Origin: Streptococcus infantis SK970
GTDB lineage: Bacteria; Bacillota; Bacilli; Lactobacillales; Streptococcaceae
Direction: 5' to 3'
Assembly (NCBI GenBank): GCA_000223255.2
Contig: AFUT01000008.1
Coordinates: 1-64,000, forward strand
DNA: 64,000 nucleotides
Under the pieces are notes generated by a model. The model saw only the letters and a program-made list of their open reading frames with translations. It had not been told where the DNA came from and searched no databases. Of the stretch, positions 1 to 10,760 are shown piece by piece; position 1 is the first letter of the stretch, and every line of letters starts with the position of its first letter. The position numbers and the translations under genes are program-made.

Positions 1-239
1 GCATTGTCTTTGTCTTGTACACTTGGCGTTGTTGGGTCAACTGGAGTAACTGAAGGCTCTGCTGGCTGAGTTGCTGGTGCCTCTGTTTCTGTTGAAGCGC
101 TAGGTGTTGTTGGCGTAACAACTTCTGTCGCTGGAGCAGAAGAATCAATTGGTGCAAGCTCGTCTGCTGATACATAACCAGCTTGTGCAAGTGCGATAGT
201 TGAAAGTGCTAGTGCAGCTAATACATTTTTCTTGTTCAT
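1..239 (-). CDS. Secreted or surface protein, N-terminal part only (runs off the window)
   Basis: The ATG at 239 follows an AAAAGGA ribosome site. The first 79 residues are visible. A typical signal peptide (MNKKN, a hydrophobic stretch rich in Ala/Leu, then SADE after a probable AxA-type cleavage) is followed by a Pro/Thr/Ser/Glu-rich low-complexity segment with repeated P-T-T and E-A-P units. This is common in the stalk or linker of Gram-positive wall proteins and secreted cell-wall hydrolases. It is the last visible gene of the operon starting at 1677, so a role in cell contact or wall remodelling during transfer is plausible. The C-terminus, which would decide, is missing. Confidence 0.6.
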   Translation of the reverse strand, partial: MNKKNVLAALALSTIALAQAGYVSADELAPIDSSAPATEVVTPTTPSASTETEAPATQPAEPSVTPVDPTTPSVQDKDN

Positions 240-254
240 TTTAATTTTCCTTTT

Positions 255-1050
255 CTAATTTTTAAGATAATTTGATTCTTTTGGTTCTGTTTCTACAACA
301 AATCCATATTTTGAAGAATCAGAAGCTTTTACATCAAAAGTTAATCTAACGCTAGATGATTTATCCCCTCTTTTGACAGACAGGATATAGGAAACCGTAT
401 ATTTTTGAGTTTCTGAATCATAATTCAATTTCTCTAAAATAACGGACTGTAAAATCCCTTCTTTTGGTTTGGTAAATTTTGCATCACCTTCAGAAAGAAA
501 ATCTACTAGGTTTTCTTTTTGCCCGAGTAATAAGAAGGTAAGAAATAACGGCTAAATACATCAACTTCATTTTTTGTTGAAATGATAAGTTGAGTATTTT
601 TTGTTCCTGATATAAGAAATTTACTTTTTCGGACTGGTTTGATAGTTGAGCGAAAGCAAAAAATACGCAAATGATATTTATTACTGACAACACTCCCAAA
701 ACACCTAAAAATAGAGAAAATTTCTTCAGAGAAGTTGACCGCTTTTGAGATACGGGAGCCGTAACATCTGTTTGATTCCTTGCATTTGGAACAGGCGGCA
801 AGCGATTAGGTTGTGAAACAGCCATCGTCTCACCTTCAGCTGGGAAAATAGGAAGAGAAGAATCAGACAATCCCATACTTTGTTTATATACAGGATAAAT
901 CTGGTTCTCAAAATACTCCCTTTTTTCTTGATAGCTGTAATTTGCAAATTCAGAGCGAGTAAGTATCGATTGAATGAGGGGAAGCAAGAGGTTTTCATAG
1001 TCTTCAGTAATAAGGAACGGACTAGCATAAACCTCTCCTTCTGTTACCAC
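255..1050 (-). CDS. TcpC/VirB8-like conjugation channel protein (frame broken twice)
   Basis: Reconstructed length is 265 aa, adding one A near 576 and one T near 547. The GTG start at 1050 follows GGAAGGG. The layout is a cytoplasmic Pro-rich N-terminal third, one membrane segment at about residues 112-135, then an extracellular domain containing EVDVFSRYF and, near the end, YTVSYILSVKRGDKSS and VRLTFDV strands. This is the single-span NTF2-like layout of TcpC/VirB8 proteins of Gram-positive type IV secretion. The start overlaps the gene before it by 7 nt. Without repair the reading frame stops at 490 and the C-terminal 80 residues are lost. The family call is inferred from topology and strand pattern. 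Confidence 0.6.
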
Positions 1051-1325
1051 GCTTTTCCCTTCCAGATGGGCGATGGCAACTTTTTTAGCTGAAACTGACC
1101 ATACATCTGTTTCAACTCTCTAAATAACAACTCTGCCTGTTGAAATGTTAGGTAGGGGAAATTTTTTGAAATCCGCTGAGAATAACCTGAACTATGATCC
1201 AATACATCGATGATAGCAAGTAACTCACTATCATCCTCTGGACCTCTTCCATCTTCCCAGGTAATTTCTAGAAATAGATCATCTGTAATCGTACAGCGAC
1301 CTTTATTAAAGAGTGAAAAAGCCAT
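1044..1325 (-). CDS. Small acidic protein of the transfer operon, unknown function
   Basis: Encodes 93 aa with no membrane segment or signal. It is acidic in the first half (ITWEDGRGPEDDSE) and ends in a basic tail (KKLPSPIWKGKAW). It lies 13 nt downstream of the VirB2-like gene, and its 3' end overlaps the start of the TcpC-like gene, so it is clearly part of the channel operon. I do not recognise a family. The position suggests a cytoplasmic accessory of the secretion channel. Confidence 0.6.
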   Translation of the reverse strand: MAFSLFNKGRCTITDDLFLEITWEDGRGPEDDSELLAIIDVLDHSSGYSQRISKNFPYLTFQQAELLFRELKQMYGQFQLKKLPSPIWKGKAW

Positions 1326-1338
1326 AAATCACCACCCC

Positions 1339-1677
1339 TTAACTTTTCACGAAATCAAAAATCCATTCAATGATACTTGGTCCTGCTGAAACACCAATAA
1401 TTGCAATTGCAATTGATACCCAATGTTTTTTCATTGAGGCTTTTAACTCACGTCCACCAAACGCATAAATGAGCGAGGTGACAACGGCAGCTAGACCAAA
1501 TAGCGCAACACTGACTAGCTGAACTTTTGTAATTCCTTGTTTTGCCAAGTTATCCGACTTAACAAATGGATCGTCCGCATACACTGTAGATCCTGTTAGG
1601 AATAGGGAAAGGCTCAATAAAAACATCTGTGATTTTGTTTTTACTTGCTGAATTTGTCTTGTCAAATAATTTTTCAT
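1339..1677 (-). CDS. VirB2/TrbC-like small membrane protein
   Basis: Encodes 112 aa. It has a signal-like N-terminus (basic, hydrophobic residues 17-34, cleavage near VYADD), then a second hydrophobic helix around residues 52-73 and a third near 85-105, with a short basic loop between them. Two hydrophobic helices after a cleavable leader is the layout of VirB2/TrbC pilin-like proteins, which are found first in Gram-positive conjugation operons. It is the first gene behind promoter P1, preceded by an AAGGAGGAT ribosome site. The call rests on size, topology and context, not on a sequence motif. Confidence 0.6.
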   Translation of the reverse strand: MKNYLTRQIQQVKTKSQMFLLSLSLFLTGSTVYADDPFVKSDNLAKQGITKVQLVSVALFGLAAVVTSLIYAFGGRELKASMKKHWVSIAIAIIGVSAGPSIIEWIFDFVKS

Positions 1678-1707
1678 AGAAATCCTCCTTTGTTTTTTGA
1701 CAACGTT

Positions 1708-1750
1708 AGTATAATAGATAATTGAAAAAATTTTTTAAAGGGACAATCAT
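1708..1750 (-). promoter_or_regulatory. Promoter P1 with TGTCCCTTTA box
   Basis: Read on the minus strand, the box TGTCCCTTTA (1745-1736) is followed 22 nt later by the -10 TATACT (1713-1708). There is no canonical -35; the box sits at about -35 to -45. The same layout is found at 5392, 10675 and 16747. Drives the VirB2-like/VirB8-like operon. Confidence 0.65.
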
Positions 1751-1766
1751 TTTTTCAAGGTGAGTT

Positions 1767-3615
1767 TTAAGAAAATAAAGCTTCACCAAATGACGTATTT
1801 TCAGCTTCGACCTCGAATAATATTTTTCTTTTGTCTTCACGGTGATACTCATCTGGTGCATCACCTTCTACCCAAAGATGGAAATGATACTCTTGGTTGG
1901 GATCAGATAAGTTCAGAAACTCTTTAGAAATTAAAGGAAGTACTTTATGCTTAATCACTCTTTCAAGTGGCCGTGCACCGTCCTTTATATTTGTTCCTAC
2001 ATCCAATAAATAAGTAACCAAACTTTCTTCGTAAGAGAGAGTCAACTTTTTATTCTTCATTCTTTCTTGAATTTCTGATAGCTGTTTGACAATAATTTCC
2101 TTATTCACTTCCTCGTCTAACATGTTAAAAATCAATTTATATTCAATTCGATTGAGAAATTCTGGTCGGAATTTAGTCTCCAACTCCAACGTCATGCTCT
2201 TTTCAAACTGAATTTTATCCCTATCGGTTAGCTTTTTAAAATTCCCTTTCAATTCGTACTGCTTAATAATTTTTTGAGAACCAATATTCGTAGTAATAAT
2301 GACAATCGTATTCTTAAAGCTCACTTGCCTTCCAGTTGAATCAGTCAAACGTCCTGCATCAAGCACCTGCAAAAATAAATCTACAACTTCCGAGTGTGCT
2401 TTCTCCACCTCGTCGATCAGAATAACGCTATAAGGTTTCTGTTTAATCTTCTCAGTCAATTGACCTTTCGTTCTAGTTTGACGATCGCCAATCAGCTTTG
2501 TGATATCTCCCTTTTGTTTATACTCAGACATATCAAAGCGAATGATTGCATCCTCATCATCAAACATCCCCTCTGCCAATGCCAGGGCAAGCTCTGTTTT
2601 CCCAACTCCTGAAGTTCCTAAAAACATGAAGGAAGACAAGGGCTTTCTTTGATCCTGTAAGCCAGCTTGTGCAACAGTTATAGCGTTCACAACAGCTTCT
2701 ACAGCCTCATCTTGGCCTTTAACACGTCGTGACAGTTTTTCTTTTAAGCCATCTAGCCTTTCCTTGTCACCTTTTAAAATCGTCGTGACAGGAATACCTG
2801 TTTTATTTTTCAGCACCTCTGCAATTTCTTGCTTACCTACATGGCCTAACCCATTTGTAGAACAAATTGTCGCTGCTTCATCTATTAAGTCGAAGGCTTT
2901 ATCAGGTAAAAATTGATCAGGTATGTAGCGAACAGATAGAAGTACAGCTTGTTTTACAGCATCGGAACTAATAGACACCTGGTGAAATTTTTCATAAATA
3001 GTTTTAGCTTGTTCAAGAATTTCAATCGCTTGAGTAGTTGTTGGCTCCTCAACTATAATTGGCTGCATCCTTCGCTCTAGCGCTCGATCCTGTTCGACAT
3101 ACTCATGAAATTCATCTAAAGTAGTTGCGCCAATCAATTGCATCTCACCACGTGACAAAACTGGCTTTACAATATTTCCAGCATCTAAAGCGCCCTTATC
3201 TGAACCACCAGCACCAACAATAGTATGAAATTCATCAATAAAGAGAAGATTCTCTCCTTTGGTTTCTACCATCTCCTCAATAATTTTTTAAACTTAACAA
3301 TAAATCCTCCATCCTCATCTGACATTAAGCTAGATAGTTCCAGAGAACGCACTGTCAAATTTTTTAATTTTGGAGATACCTGGTTTCTTAAAATGGCTAA
3401 AGCAAATCCTTCAACAATAGCTGTTTTTCCAACTCCAGCTTCTCCTACCAAAATAGGATTATTCTTAGTTCGCCTGAGAAGAGTGGTCTGAACAGCTTCT
3501 ACTTCTTTATCACGTCCGTACACCTGATAATCTTCCGCTTTTTTTGAAACTTTTTCTGTCAAATTATCTGTATAACGATCTAAATAGGGTGTTTTTTCTT
3601 TTCTTCAGTAGTCAC
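1767..3615 (-). CDS. Clp/Hsp100-family AAA+ ATPase without N-domain (frame broken twice)
   Basis: Reconstructed 616 aa; single A residues are missing in runs near 3288 and 3593. The GTG start at 3615 lies 2 nt after the topB stop and follows AAAGAGGTG. There are two AAA+ modules: Walker A GEAGVGKT near residue 60 with LLFIDEFH as Walker B, and a second Walker A GTSGVGKTE near residue 335 with VILIDEVEKAH. The C-terminal D2-small domain includes GARPLERVI. It lacks the double Clp N-domain and has almost no middle domain, so it is shorter than ClpC/ClpB (about 810-860 aa). It may remodel relaxosome or channel proteins. A Clp ATPase inside a transfer operon is unusual. Confidence 0.85.
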
Positions 3616-3617
3616 AC

Positions 3618-5362
3618 TTAGTCACCTCTTTCTTTTACTTCCTTGATTTGAAGAGTGAGCTTATCTTTTATCGCATCCACAAATTCTCGTGGATTGATTG
3701 TCCCTTCTCCAATCTGAGATAGAAACATTTCCCAGCCTCCTGTTGTCTCTGGGTCAGAGAATTCATTGTCATAGAGATAATTGATAAGTAGATAGGCCTT
3801 ATTGGTGGGAGTTAGTTGACCTGTTTTTTTATCTTTAACAACATAACCCTTACTTTGAATTTTTTAATGATTTCTCCTCTAGTGGCTTGTGTTCCCAAGT
3901 CATATTTAGGAAATATTTGGCCAATCAATTGGCTTTCAGTTAGTCTTTTAGGTGGTTTTGTTTCACCCCCTACAATCTGAACCTGCGTATCAATTTTATC
4001 TCCCACTTGATAATCAGGAACTTCAACTGGACCTCGTACCTTTCGTGAACTCCATTCAGCCCATCCTAATTTATGAAGCGTTCTACCCTTTGTTTTAAAA
4101 ACAAGACCATTATTTTCTACTTCAATTGTTTTGGTTGAATAATAACAATCATCCGCAAACATCAAGATTGCCTGCTTCACAACTGCTTCATAAATCAGTC
4201 GTTGGTCAGTTTTTAAATTTGAAAGGTTTGGAATTCTTTCAGTCGGAATCAAGGCTGAGTGGCTTGTACCAGATACTTTTTCATCATTGACATAATCTTC
4301 TCTAGGCTCCAAAAACGCTGGCTGAAAATGACAATTAATAGCTTTTTGATAGGCAGATAGATTTTCTTTTAAATCGTTAAACTCAAATTGATTGATGTAT
4401 TCTGAATCTGGTCGTGGATAGGAGAGAAATCCTTCCAAATACAGTCCCTCAACAATGCTCTCTGTTTTATCTGAGTCAAATTTCCAAGCACTTGCTGCAA
4501 AACTTTGTAATGCAGACAAGGTAAATAATTGTGGAGCTGATTTCTGATGATTTTCTACCTCAACTGAAGAAATAACAGAGGTGGTTGATAATCCCCTTGA
4601 AGAGGCTAAAATAGCCTCACTATCCTTAGTTTTATCTTTTGTGGTGAAAAATACCCCATTTTTCTTATCCTCCAACTGAAGCTTCCAATATTTTTCTGGA
4701 GTAAAGTTGCGAATCTCTAAATCATTCTCACAAACTAGTCTGACCGCTGGTGTTTGAACTCGGCCAACAGATAGATGGCTACCTTTTGTTCGAGGGAGTT
4801 GCCCTCTTGCTTGAAGATCAATCGTTGCAAGAGGTGATAAATTCATGCCTACCAACCAATCGCTTTGTGCACGTGCTTCAGCTTCTAAATAGTAATTATA
4901 GGTTTCTGAAGGTTCCTTCAATTCCTGAAAAGCTTTTTGAAGAGTTTTCTTTGTCATGGAGCTTGCCCAAAGACGTTTCCAAATTTTCTCCTTGCCTCCT
5001 GGTATATGCGATAAAATAGAGTACCCAATCCGCTCTCCTTCTCTATCAGCATCCGTCCCAATAATCACTTGATCCGCTGCTACCACTTCATCATAGATTC
5101 TCTTAAATTTTTCTCTCGAATCCTTGTCCTCTTTCAGATGTTGCTTAAATGAAACATTTGTAAGAGGTAATTTATCAAGCGACCAATTGTCTGGTTCACT
5201 ATATTCAAATAGGTGCCCTTCAGCAGCCACCACATGTACTTCAACTGGAAAATAGGGTGACTGCCTAATGACATAGACACCTTTCTTTTTTCTAAATTGT
5301 CCCAAAGCTGTAGCGTAAGCTTCTGCCTGTTTCTCTTTTTCAGCCAGAACAACTATAACCAT
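3618..5362 (-). CDS. topB: DNA topoisomerase III (type IA), frame broken near the C-terminus
   Basis: Reconstructed 581 aa; one A is missing in the run at 3859-3864. The Toprim domain is at the N-terminus (LAEKEKQAE, then the metal-binding GTDADREGE at residues 102-110). The catalytic tyrosine is in GFLSYPRPDS, Y315, matching the type IA active site. The C-terminus (TPTNKAYLLINYL, then ending in KEVKERGD) is recovered only after repair and stops 2 nt before the Clp gene. Type IA topoisomerases are frequent in large conjugative elements, where they decatenate or process transferred single strands. First gene behind promoter P2. Confidence 0.92.
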
Positions 5363-5391
5363 ATCATTCTCCTTCTACTTCATTTTCTGTC

Positions 5392-5430
5392 ATTGTAATC
5401 TATAATTAAAAAATATTTTGTAAAGGGACA
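5392..5430 (-). promoter_or_regulatory. Promoter P2 with TGTCCCTTTA box
   Basis: On the minus strand, TGTCCCTTTA (5430-5421), then 23 nt, then the -10 TACAAT (5397-5392). Drives topB and the Clp ATPase. Same architecture as P1, P3 and P4. Confidence 0.65.
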
Positions 5431-5470
5431 TTGACACAGGATACAATGAGTTCATATCAAAAAACAACAC

Positions 5471-5490
5471 AAAAAGTTATATAACTTTTT
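5471..5490. repeat. Perfect 20-bp palindrome upstream of P2
   Basis: AAAAAGTTATATAACTTTTT is its own reverse complement and is flanked on both sides by ACAC-type tracts. It lies between the terminator of the polyvalent-protein gene and promoter P2, so it could be an operator or part of a bidirectional terminator. Confidence 0.6.
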
Positions 5491-5494
5491 ACAC

Positions 5495-5520
5495 AAAAAA
5501 GAGGCTCAAAAAGAGCACTC
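5495..5520 (-). terminator. Probable terminator after the polyvalent-protein gene
   Basis: On the minus strand a GCTC-TTTTT-GAGC hairpin is followed by CTCTTTTTTG. It lies just after the stop codon at 5524. The stem is short, so strength is uncertain. Confidence 0.5.
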
Positions 5521-5523
5521 TTT

Positions 5524-8500
5524 CTAGACTTTAAGCCCCTTCTTTGGGCTTTGGATAAAATTTTGATTCTGTACCACCTGTCTGTTTAACTGGTAAGGTT
5601 TTGTATGTTGTTCAACACTTTTTACAATCTTTGATACTGTTCCATGAATCCGTTTCATAGATTGCGCTAGTTGTTGATCATCAAGAGATGTCAAATTATC
5701 AGTCCAAATTGCCATATAGCGAATGGCTTTCTCAGAGGTATCTAAGCCAAAATGCTTAGAAACGAGATAACTTGTCATCTCAGCTTCAAGTTCTCTACGA
5801 TCTTTTGAGACATCCTCCTTATACGAATTAGCAAATTTAGGATTATGTAAAGTAGCATGCGCTAACTCGTGAATAGTGGTTGCAACGACTTCCCCAGGAG
5901 TATTATCTGGATTCAAAAGTATCTTTTGTTCATCTGAATAAAAAGCTCCTTTCGCACTTCTCAACTCTTTTGCATCGTCTTGATAGATTGTTACCCCAAT
6001 ACCCTTAGCATAGTCTGAAAGCCCTTCAAGTACCTCTTTTGTACGAATATGATCCATATTAAAGTCATAGTGACGATTTGGCATCGCTTTGGGATAAAAT
6101 TCAGGTTTCAAGGTTGTTTGAGACAACTCAAATACTTTATACGTAGCGAATTTAGCTAAGCCTGTGTTTGAATCTCTTTCCTGGAAGAAGCGAGATTTCA
6201 ATTTTCCTTCTTTCTTTAACGCCTTTTCTTCAGGTGTCGCTTCAGAAAGTCTTTTATATTTTGGATTGCCTTTTCCATTTTTACCTGATTTCCATTTTCA
6301 TCCAATACAGGAATCATCTCAACCATCATAGGTCTAAACAAGGTAATATGTGATTTTTCTCCTGTCTTAACCGAAAGATTGTTATGGACAACTTCTCTTG
6401 TTCGACCTGTTTTTTATTGGTATAGGTATTTCTAGTTTCAAATACCTGATCTGAAGTAATCCCAAGAACTTCCCCCATCGATTGCCATTGATTATAGGTT
6501 GCGACTGCACTCGCTCCTGGCCACTGTTCCTGAATCAAAGCGACATTTCTAGGTGAGAGCTCTGGAAACTTACTCATAAAATTCAGATACTCTTCTAACC
6601 GTTCTGGTGTTTCTGTGTACTCTCTCACTTTTTGGAAAGCAACCTCACTCAATTCATGAGGCGTTAAAGCAGCATAATCAATGCTAGTTGAGTTTACTTC
6701 AGGGGTCTCCAAATCCGAAATAGGTTCCTCTTTCAGAATCTCCTCTACACGCTGAAGCAAATTAGTTTTAGTTTCTTGCTTAGAAGATTGAAAAGCTACC
6801 GTTTTTCTTGTATCAGGAGTTTGACCTTCTCCCTCTTCCGTCAATCGAGACGATTCATTTGCTTCCTGGGAAATTTCCTTATTCACCACTCTATTTTCCA
6901 GCTGAGAAAGAATTTCTTCATCCATCGATGCTAGTATAGATTGACCGTTGAGTCGACGATATCCTAATCCTAGCATTTGTGAAATTGGTGTAGTCTCATC
7001 TCCAATATCATAACGAATTCCCTCCTTAATCAATTCACCACCTGGAGCATAGACATCAAACTTAATTTTAGTAGGAGGGATATAGCCTTCAGTATTGCCT
7101 GCAGTTACTTGTTTCATTCCTTCTTGATGAATTGGATAAAAGTCCTGATTGGCTTTGTAAAGCTCTCTAGCAAAATCTTGATAAGATATCAGCTCTGTTT
7201 CTTTAAAGGGCAATTTCGGCCCATCTGGGCGCTCCTCAGACCATTGGAGACGTACATGGTAGTTTTCCTTATAGATATGATCTTGTATCCATTCTTTATA
7301 AAAATCTGAATTTGTATCTAGGAGATTATCTTCTCCAGCAGCTGCAACAATCTGATCAAATTTATCATTGTACTGCTTCGCATAGTCAAGATACTGATTC
7401 CATGCCTGATGAAATTCTTCTGGAGTTTTTGAGATGTCACCTGGCACACCTAAATTATAGACAGTATCTAAGACTTGAGTAAAGGTAGCTGAATCAAGTG
7501 AGGTTTTATTCAGTGTGTTCTCTGGAGCTGGTAGTTCAGGTTCATCAGAAACCTCCTCATACTTCTTATTTTTTAAGATAGATAACATTTCCTCGCCACC
7601 ATCTTTAACATAATCATCATTAATCGATAGCTGTTCAATCTGGCCATCACGTTCACGGAACACACCAAGAATAGGTGTTTTATCTACCGTATCTAGTTCC
7701 TTGGTAATTTTTGTCCGAGACTTAAAAACTGATATTGGAATATAGTTTTCTTCCTCTAACTCTTTGAATAGCAAGATAATATCTTTATCATCAGACTTTA
7801 TAAGACTATCAAAACGTCCACCATATCGCCTAAGATTAGTTAAATCATCAAAATAGAACGAAGTACTTTCTGTTGCGACTGAAAGATCTGATAAGACCTT
7901 TAGTTTGTCAAAAGCCGCATCATTATTAGCCAATAAAATATTGTCAAAATGCCCATTTCCTTCTGCAAAATCATGTAAAGTTTTCTCAGGTGTCTGCCCT
8001 AATGCAATTGGCTTAATTCCTGTTAGGTGCATGAAGTGCTTTTCTTCAAAATGCACTTGTACAGTCTTATCAGGGGTAACATAATAAATCTTTGAGTTTG
8101 CCAACTCATCCAAATAATATTGTGCTGCATTTTGCAAAGCTAGTCTACGGATTGGACGATTTAATTTAGTTAATTCATCCAAGGAAATAGAGTGATAGTA
8201 GCCATCATTACTTGACTGAAACTCTTCATTTATGGTAAAATAAAGTAAATGAGAGGATGTCGTAGGACGACTGGTAACAGAGCGTTCAAAGGTGCCAACT
8301 TTTGGTACGGGTGTGGGACTGCCTTCAGCTTCGGGCTGTAAAGACCCCAGACTACCACTGGTCCTCTCATTTTTTGTTGCTCCAAAATCACATCTAGCTC
8401 TTGAGATTTCTCAGGGGCTTTTTCTTCTGAAGTCTCCATTATCTTAATAGGATGAGTCTCAAGACGTGACATCAAGTTATCCAACAATTCACGATTTAAA

Positions 8501-10372
8501 ACCACTTCTCCCTCTTGCCCTTCCAGATAGTGGAACAATGTATTTGGAGTTACCACAAAACCATAGGTAAAATCTCTTTTACCCGATTCAATCAATGGAT
8601 ACTCCAGCATTCGCTCAATCGATTGTGATAGATTATCAAGGGTTCTTTCACCAAAATAGACGCCAAAACTGTCACTTGAAAGGCTTTCTATCTGCTTGTT
8701 ACTATTGTAGGCTGCTATTGCAAGTTCACCAATAAACTGGGTTGAAATATCTACTCCCAAAGTTCTCTGATGAGGTTTCAATGCTTGATACAAAGAATCC
8801 TGCTCAGAAGTCCCTTTTTCTTGTATAAATCAACCGTTCGATCATCAATAGAGGCTAAAAGTGAATGAATAGGAGACAATACTTCCATTCGTTTAGCGTT
8901 GAGGTATTTAGTAGGATGGCTATTTCCTAACTTCGCAAAGACATCATACAGATAGAAATCTGGTGCAAATTCGATTGATAATTCTCCAGATTGAATCCGA
9001 TTATTTAATCTCTTAGTTAATGCTTCGTTTTCCTGCTTTACCTCTTCGTAGCTCATCAATCTTTCAGCATTCTTTTCTGTATTGGCAATAGATTCTTGAT
9101 TGCTTGGAATATGTTTGTCTTCCATAGTCAGATCTGTTTCAGAGGATCTAGTCGACTGAACAGAAAAAGAGATGTTATTCCAATTTTCCTTCAACCATGT
9201 TGCATCTTCAGGAGAAAGGTGGCTGGTATCAGGAAAGGGACTTGATTCTGATAAAGTTGCTTCAGCCTTTTCTTCAAATTCTGATTCTCGACTATCAGAT
9301 TTTTCTTCCTGTTGATTCTTTAGAACATCATTCCAGTCCGTTTTATCTTGCCCTGGTCTTAGTTCTGGTAGATCCGAATTGATAACAGCTCCTTTTGTTT
9401 CCAATTCTTGAATGAATGTTCTACCTGCTTTATCATTATCTAAAGCTAGGGTGATTAAATCCGCATTTTTCCCATCTTCAAAAAAGTGATGATCAATAGC
9501 TACTTGAAGCCCGTCTGCCATTTGTTCAGGTGTCCATCTTAGTGGTTTTCCTGAAATTTCAGCTTGAATTTGAGATAGATGACGCCCAATAGTCGATTCT
9601 TTCAAACCATCCATAGAAACTAATCTGACGTCCTGAAGACTATCCTTGTGCAATTCATAGTAGGACATTAAATCGATTGGACTCTCAGTGAAAATCAATC
9701 GTTTTGGACTGCCAATATCAACATGAATACCAGTCATAGGATCGGAGTTTTTCATAATCACTTTAGCATATCCATGTTTTGGCCACTTCTCCCAATTTTC
9801 CTGTATTCCTTGTAAAGAGGCTCCAACAACTTCACCTGAAGAAGAAAGGGACTTGAATACAATGACTGGCTCAATCGCATTTGTTGAATTTCCGCTATTA
9901 CCTTCCGCAAAGTTGTCAAGTTTGGCATTAGCTTGGGCTAAAACGCCCTGTTCCAAAAATAATCAATCGTTTCATCGGATAGCCCACGTTGATTCCGTAA
10001 GTAGTCTCGTCCAGCTGATAACGGCTGCTCGTATTTCTCAAGATAGTATTTAAAATCCTCTTGAGGCCTTTCAACCATTTGAAACTCTTTAAAATTTCCA
10101 TCATTTAAAAAATCTACAGATTGGTTAAAATCTACTTCCTTTATTGTCTCAACCAAAGAAATCACATCACCACCTGTATTTCTAGAAAACCATTTCCATA
10201 AATTTTTATCAGGTGAAATAACTAGGCTATCATGTTCTTTCCATCGATAGTCTCGTCCAGATCGAACCAGCTCCATCTGAAGCTCGTTTGCAACATCCAA
10301 AATATCTCTAGAACGTGCAAATTCAACACGTTCTCTACGACTTTTCCCACGTCTTGATTCTTGTTCTGTCAT
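5524..10372 (-). CDS. Giant polyvalent protein: primase-Toprim, PBECR4/LPD-like, ArdC-like and zincin domains (frame broken five times)
   Basis: Reads as one protein of about 1617 aa if single A/T bases are restored near 9955, 8817, 8370, 6405 and 6285; the six open pieces then join without gaps. Order: N-terminal CHC2/DUF3991-like segment (WKWFSRNTGGDVISLVETI); Toprim domain (RLIFTESPIDLMSYYELH, LALDNDKAGR); acidic linker; a module resembling PBECR4 (FMHLTGIKPI, IPISVFKSRTKI); a WSEERPDGPKLPF segment like LPD25; an ArdC-like ssDNA-binding domain (SPRNVALIQEQWPGASAVAT, then TGEKSHITLFRP); and a C-terminal metallopeptidase with HELAHATLH. Such proteins enter recipients with the DNA and combine priming with anti-defence functions. 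Individual domain names after the Toprim are tentative. Follows the 86-aa gene at 10644 by 11 nt. Confidence 0.8.
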
Positions 10373-10383
10373 ATAAAATCTCC

Positions 10384-10644
10384 TTAAAATCCTTCATACT
10401 GTGGTTTGTACGGCTCTTTCTCTGCTTGTAGAAATGTTTCTGGATCTAAGTGAACCAATTCCCCTACTGAAAAAGATTCAAATAGCTCAGAATTTTCCTT
10501 AAAATCTAGAACCATTTCTAAATCAGAATTTCTTCCTTGACCCTCAAAATGCACTTGCTTATTATCGGCATTCATTGCCGTAATTAACCATTCAGCTGAA
10601 AAGTCAAAGTCTTCAACTGCAACATCTGGAAATAATAGCTTCAT
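10384..10644 (-). CDS. Small acidic protein, unknown function
   Basis: Encodes 86 aa, strongly acidic, no membrane segment. The start follows GAAAGGAGAAG. It is the first gene behind promoter P3 and is followed after 11 nt by the giant polyvalent protein, so the two are certainly cotranscribed. Features are FDFSAEWLITAMNADNK and a C-terminal EKEPYKPQYEGF. It resembles the small accessory proteins that precede primase/ArdC genes in conjugative elements, but I do not recognise a named family. Confidence 0.6.
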   Translation of the reverse strand: MKLLFPDVAVEDFDFSAEWLITAMNADNKQVHFEGQGRNSDLEMVLDFKENSELFESFSVGELVHLDPETFLQAEKEPYKPQYEGF

Positions 10645-10674
10645 TTTTCTTCTCCTTTCTCTTTTTATCTTTCT

Positions 10675-10713
10675 ATTCTATGCAATAACCAAGAAAGTCC
10701 AGTTAAAGGGACA
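10675..10713 (-). promoter_or_regulatory. Promoter P3 with TGTCCCTTTA box
   Basis: On the minus strand, TGTCCCTTTA (10713-10704), then 23 nt, then the -10 TAGAAT (10680-10675). Drives the 86-aa gene and the polyvalent protein. Confidence 0.65.
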
Positions 10714-10760
10714 ATAGATTTCCATTTTCAACAAAAAAGTCATTGCTTTTACAATGACTC

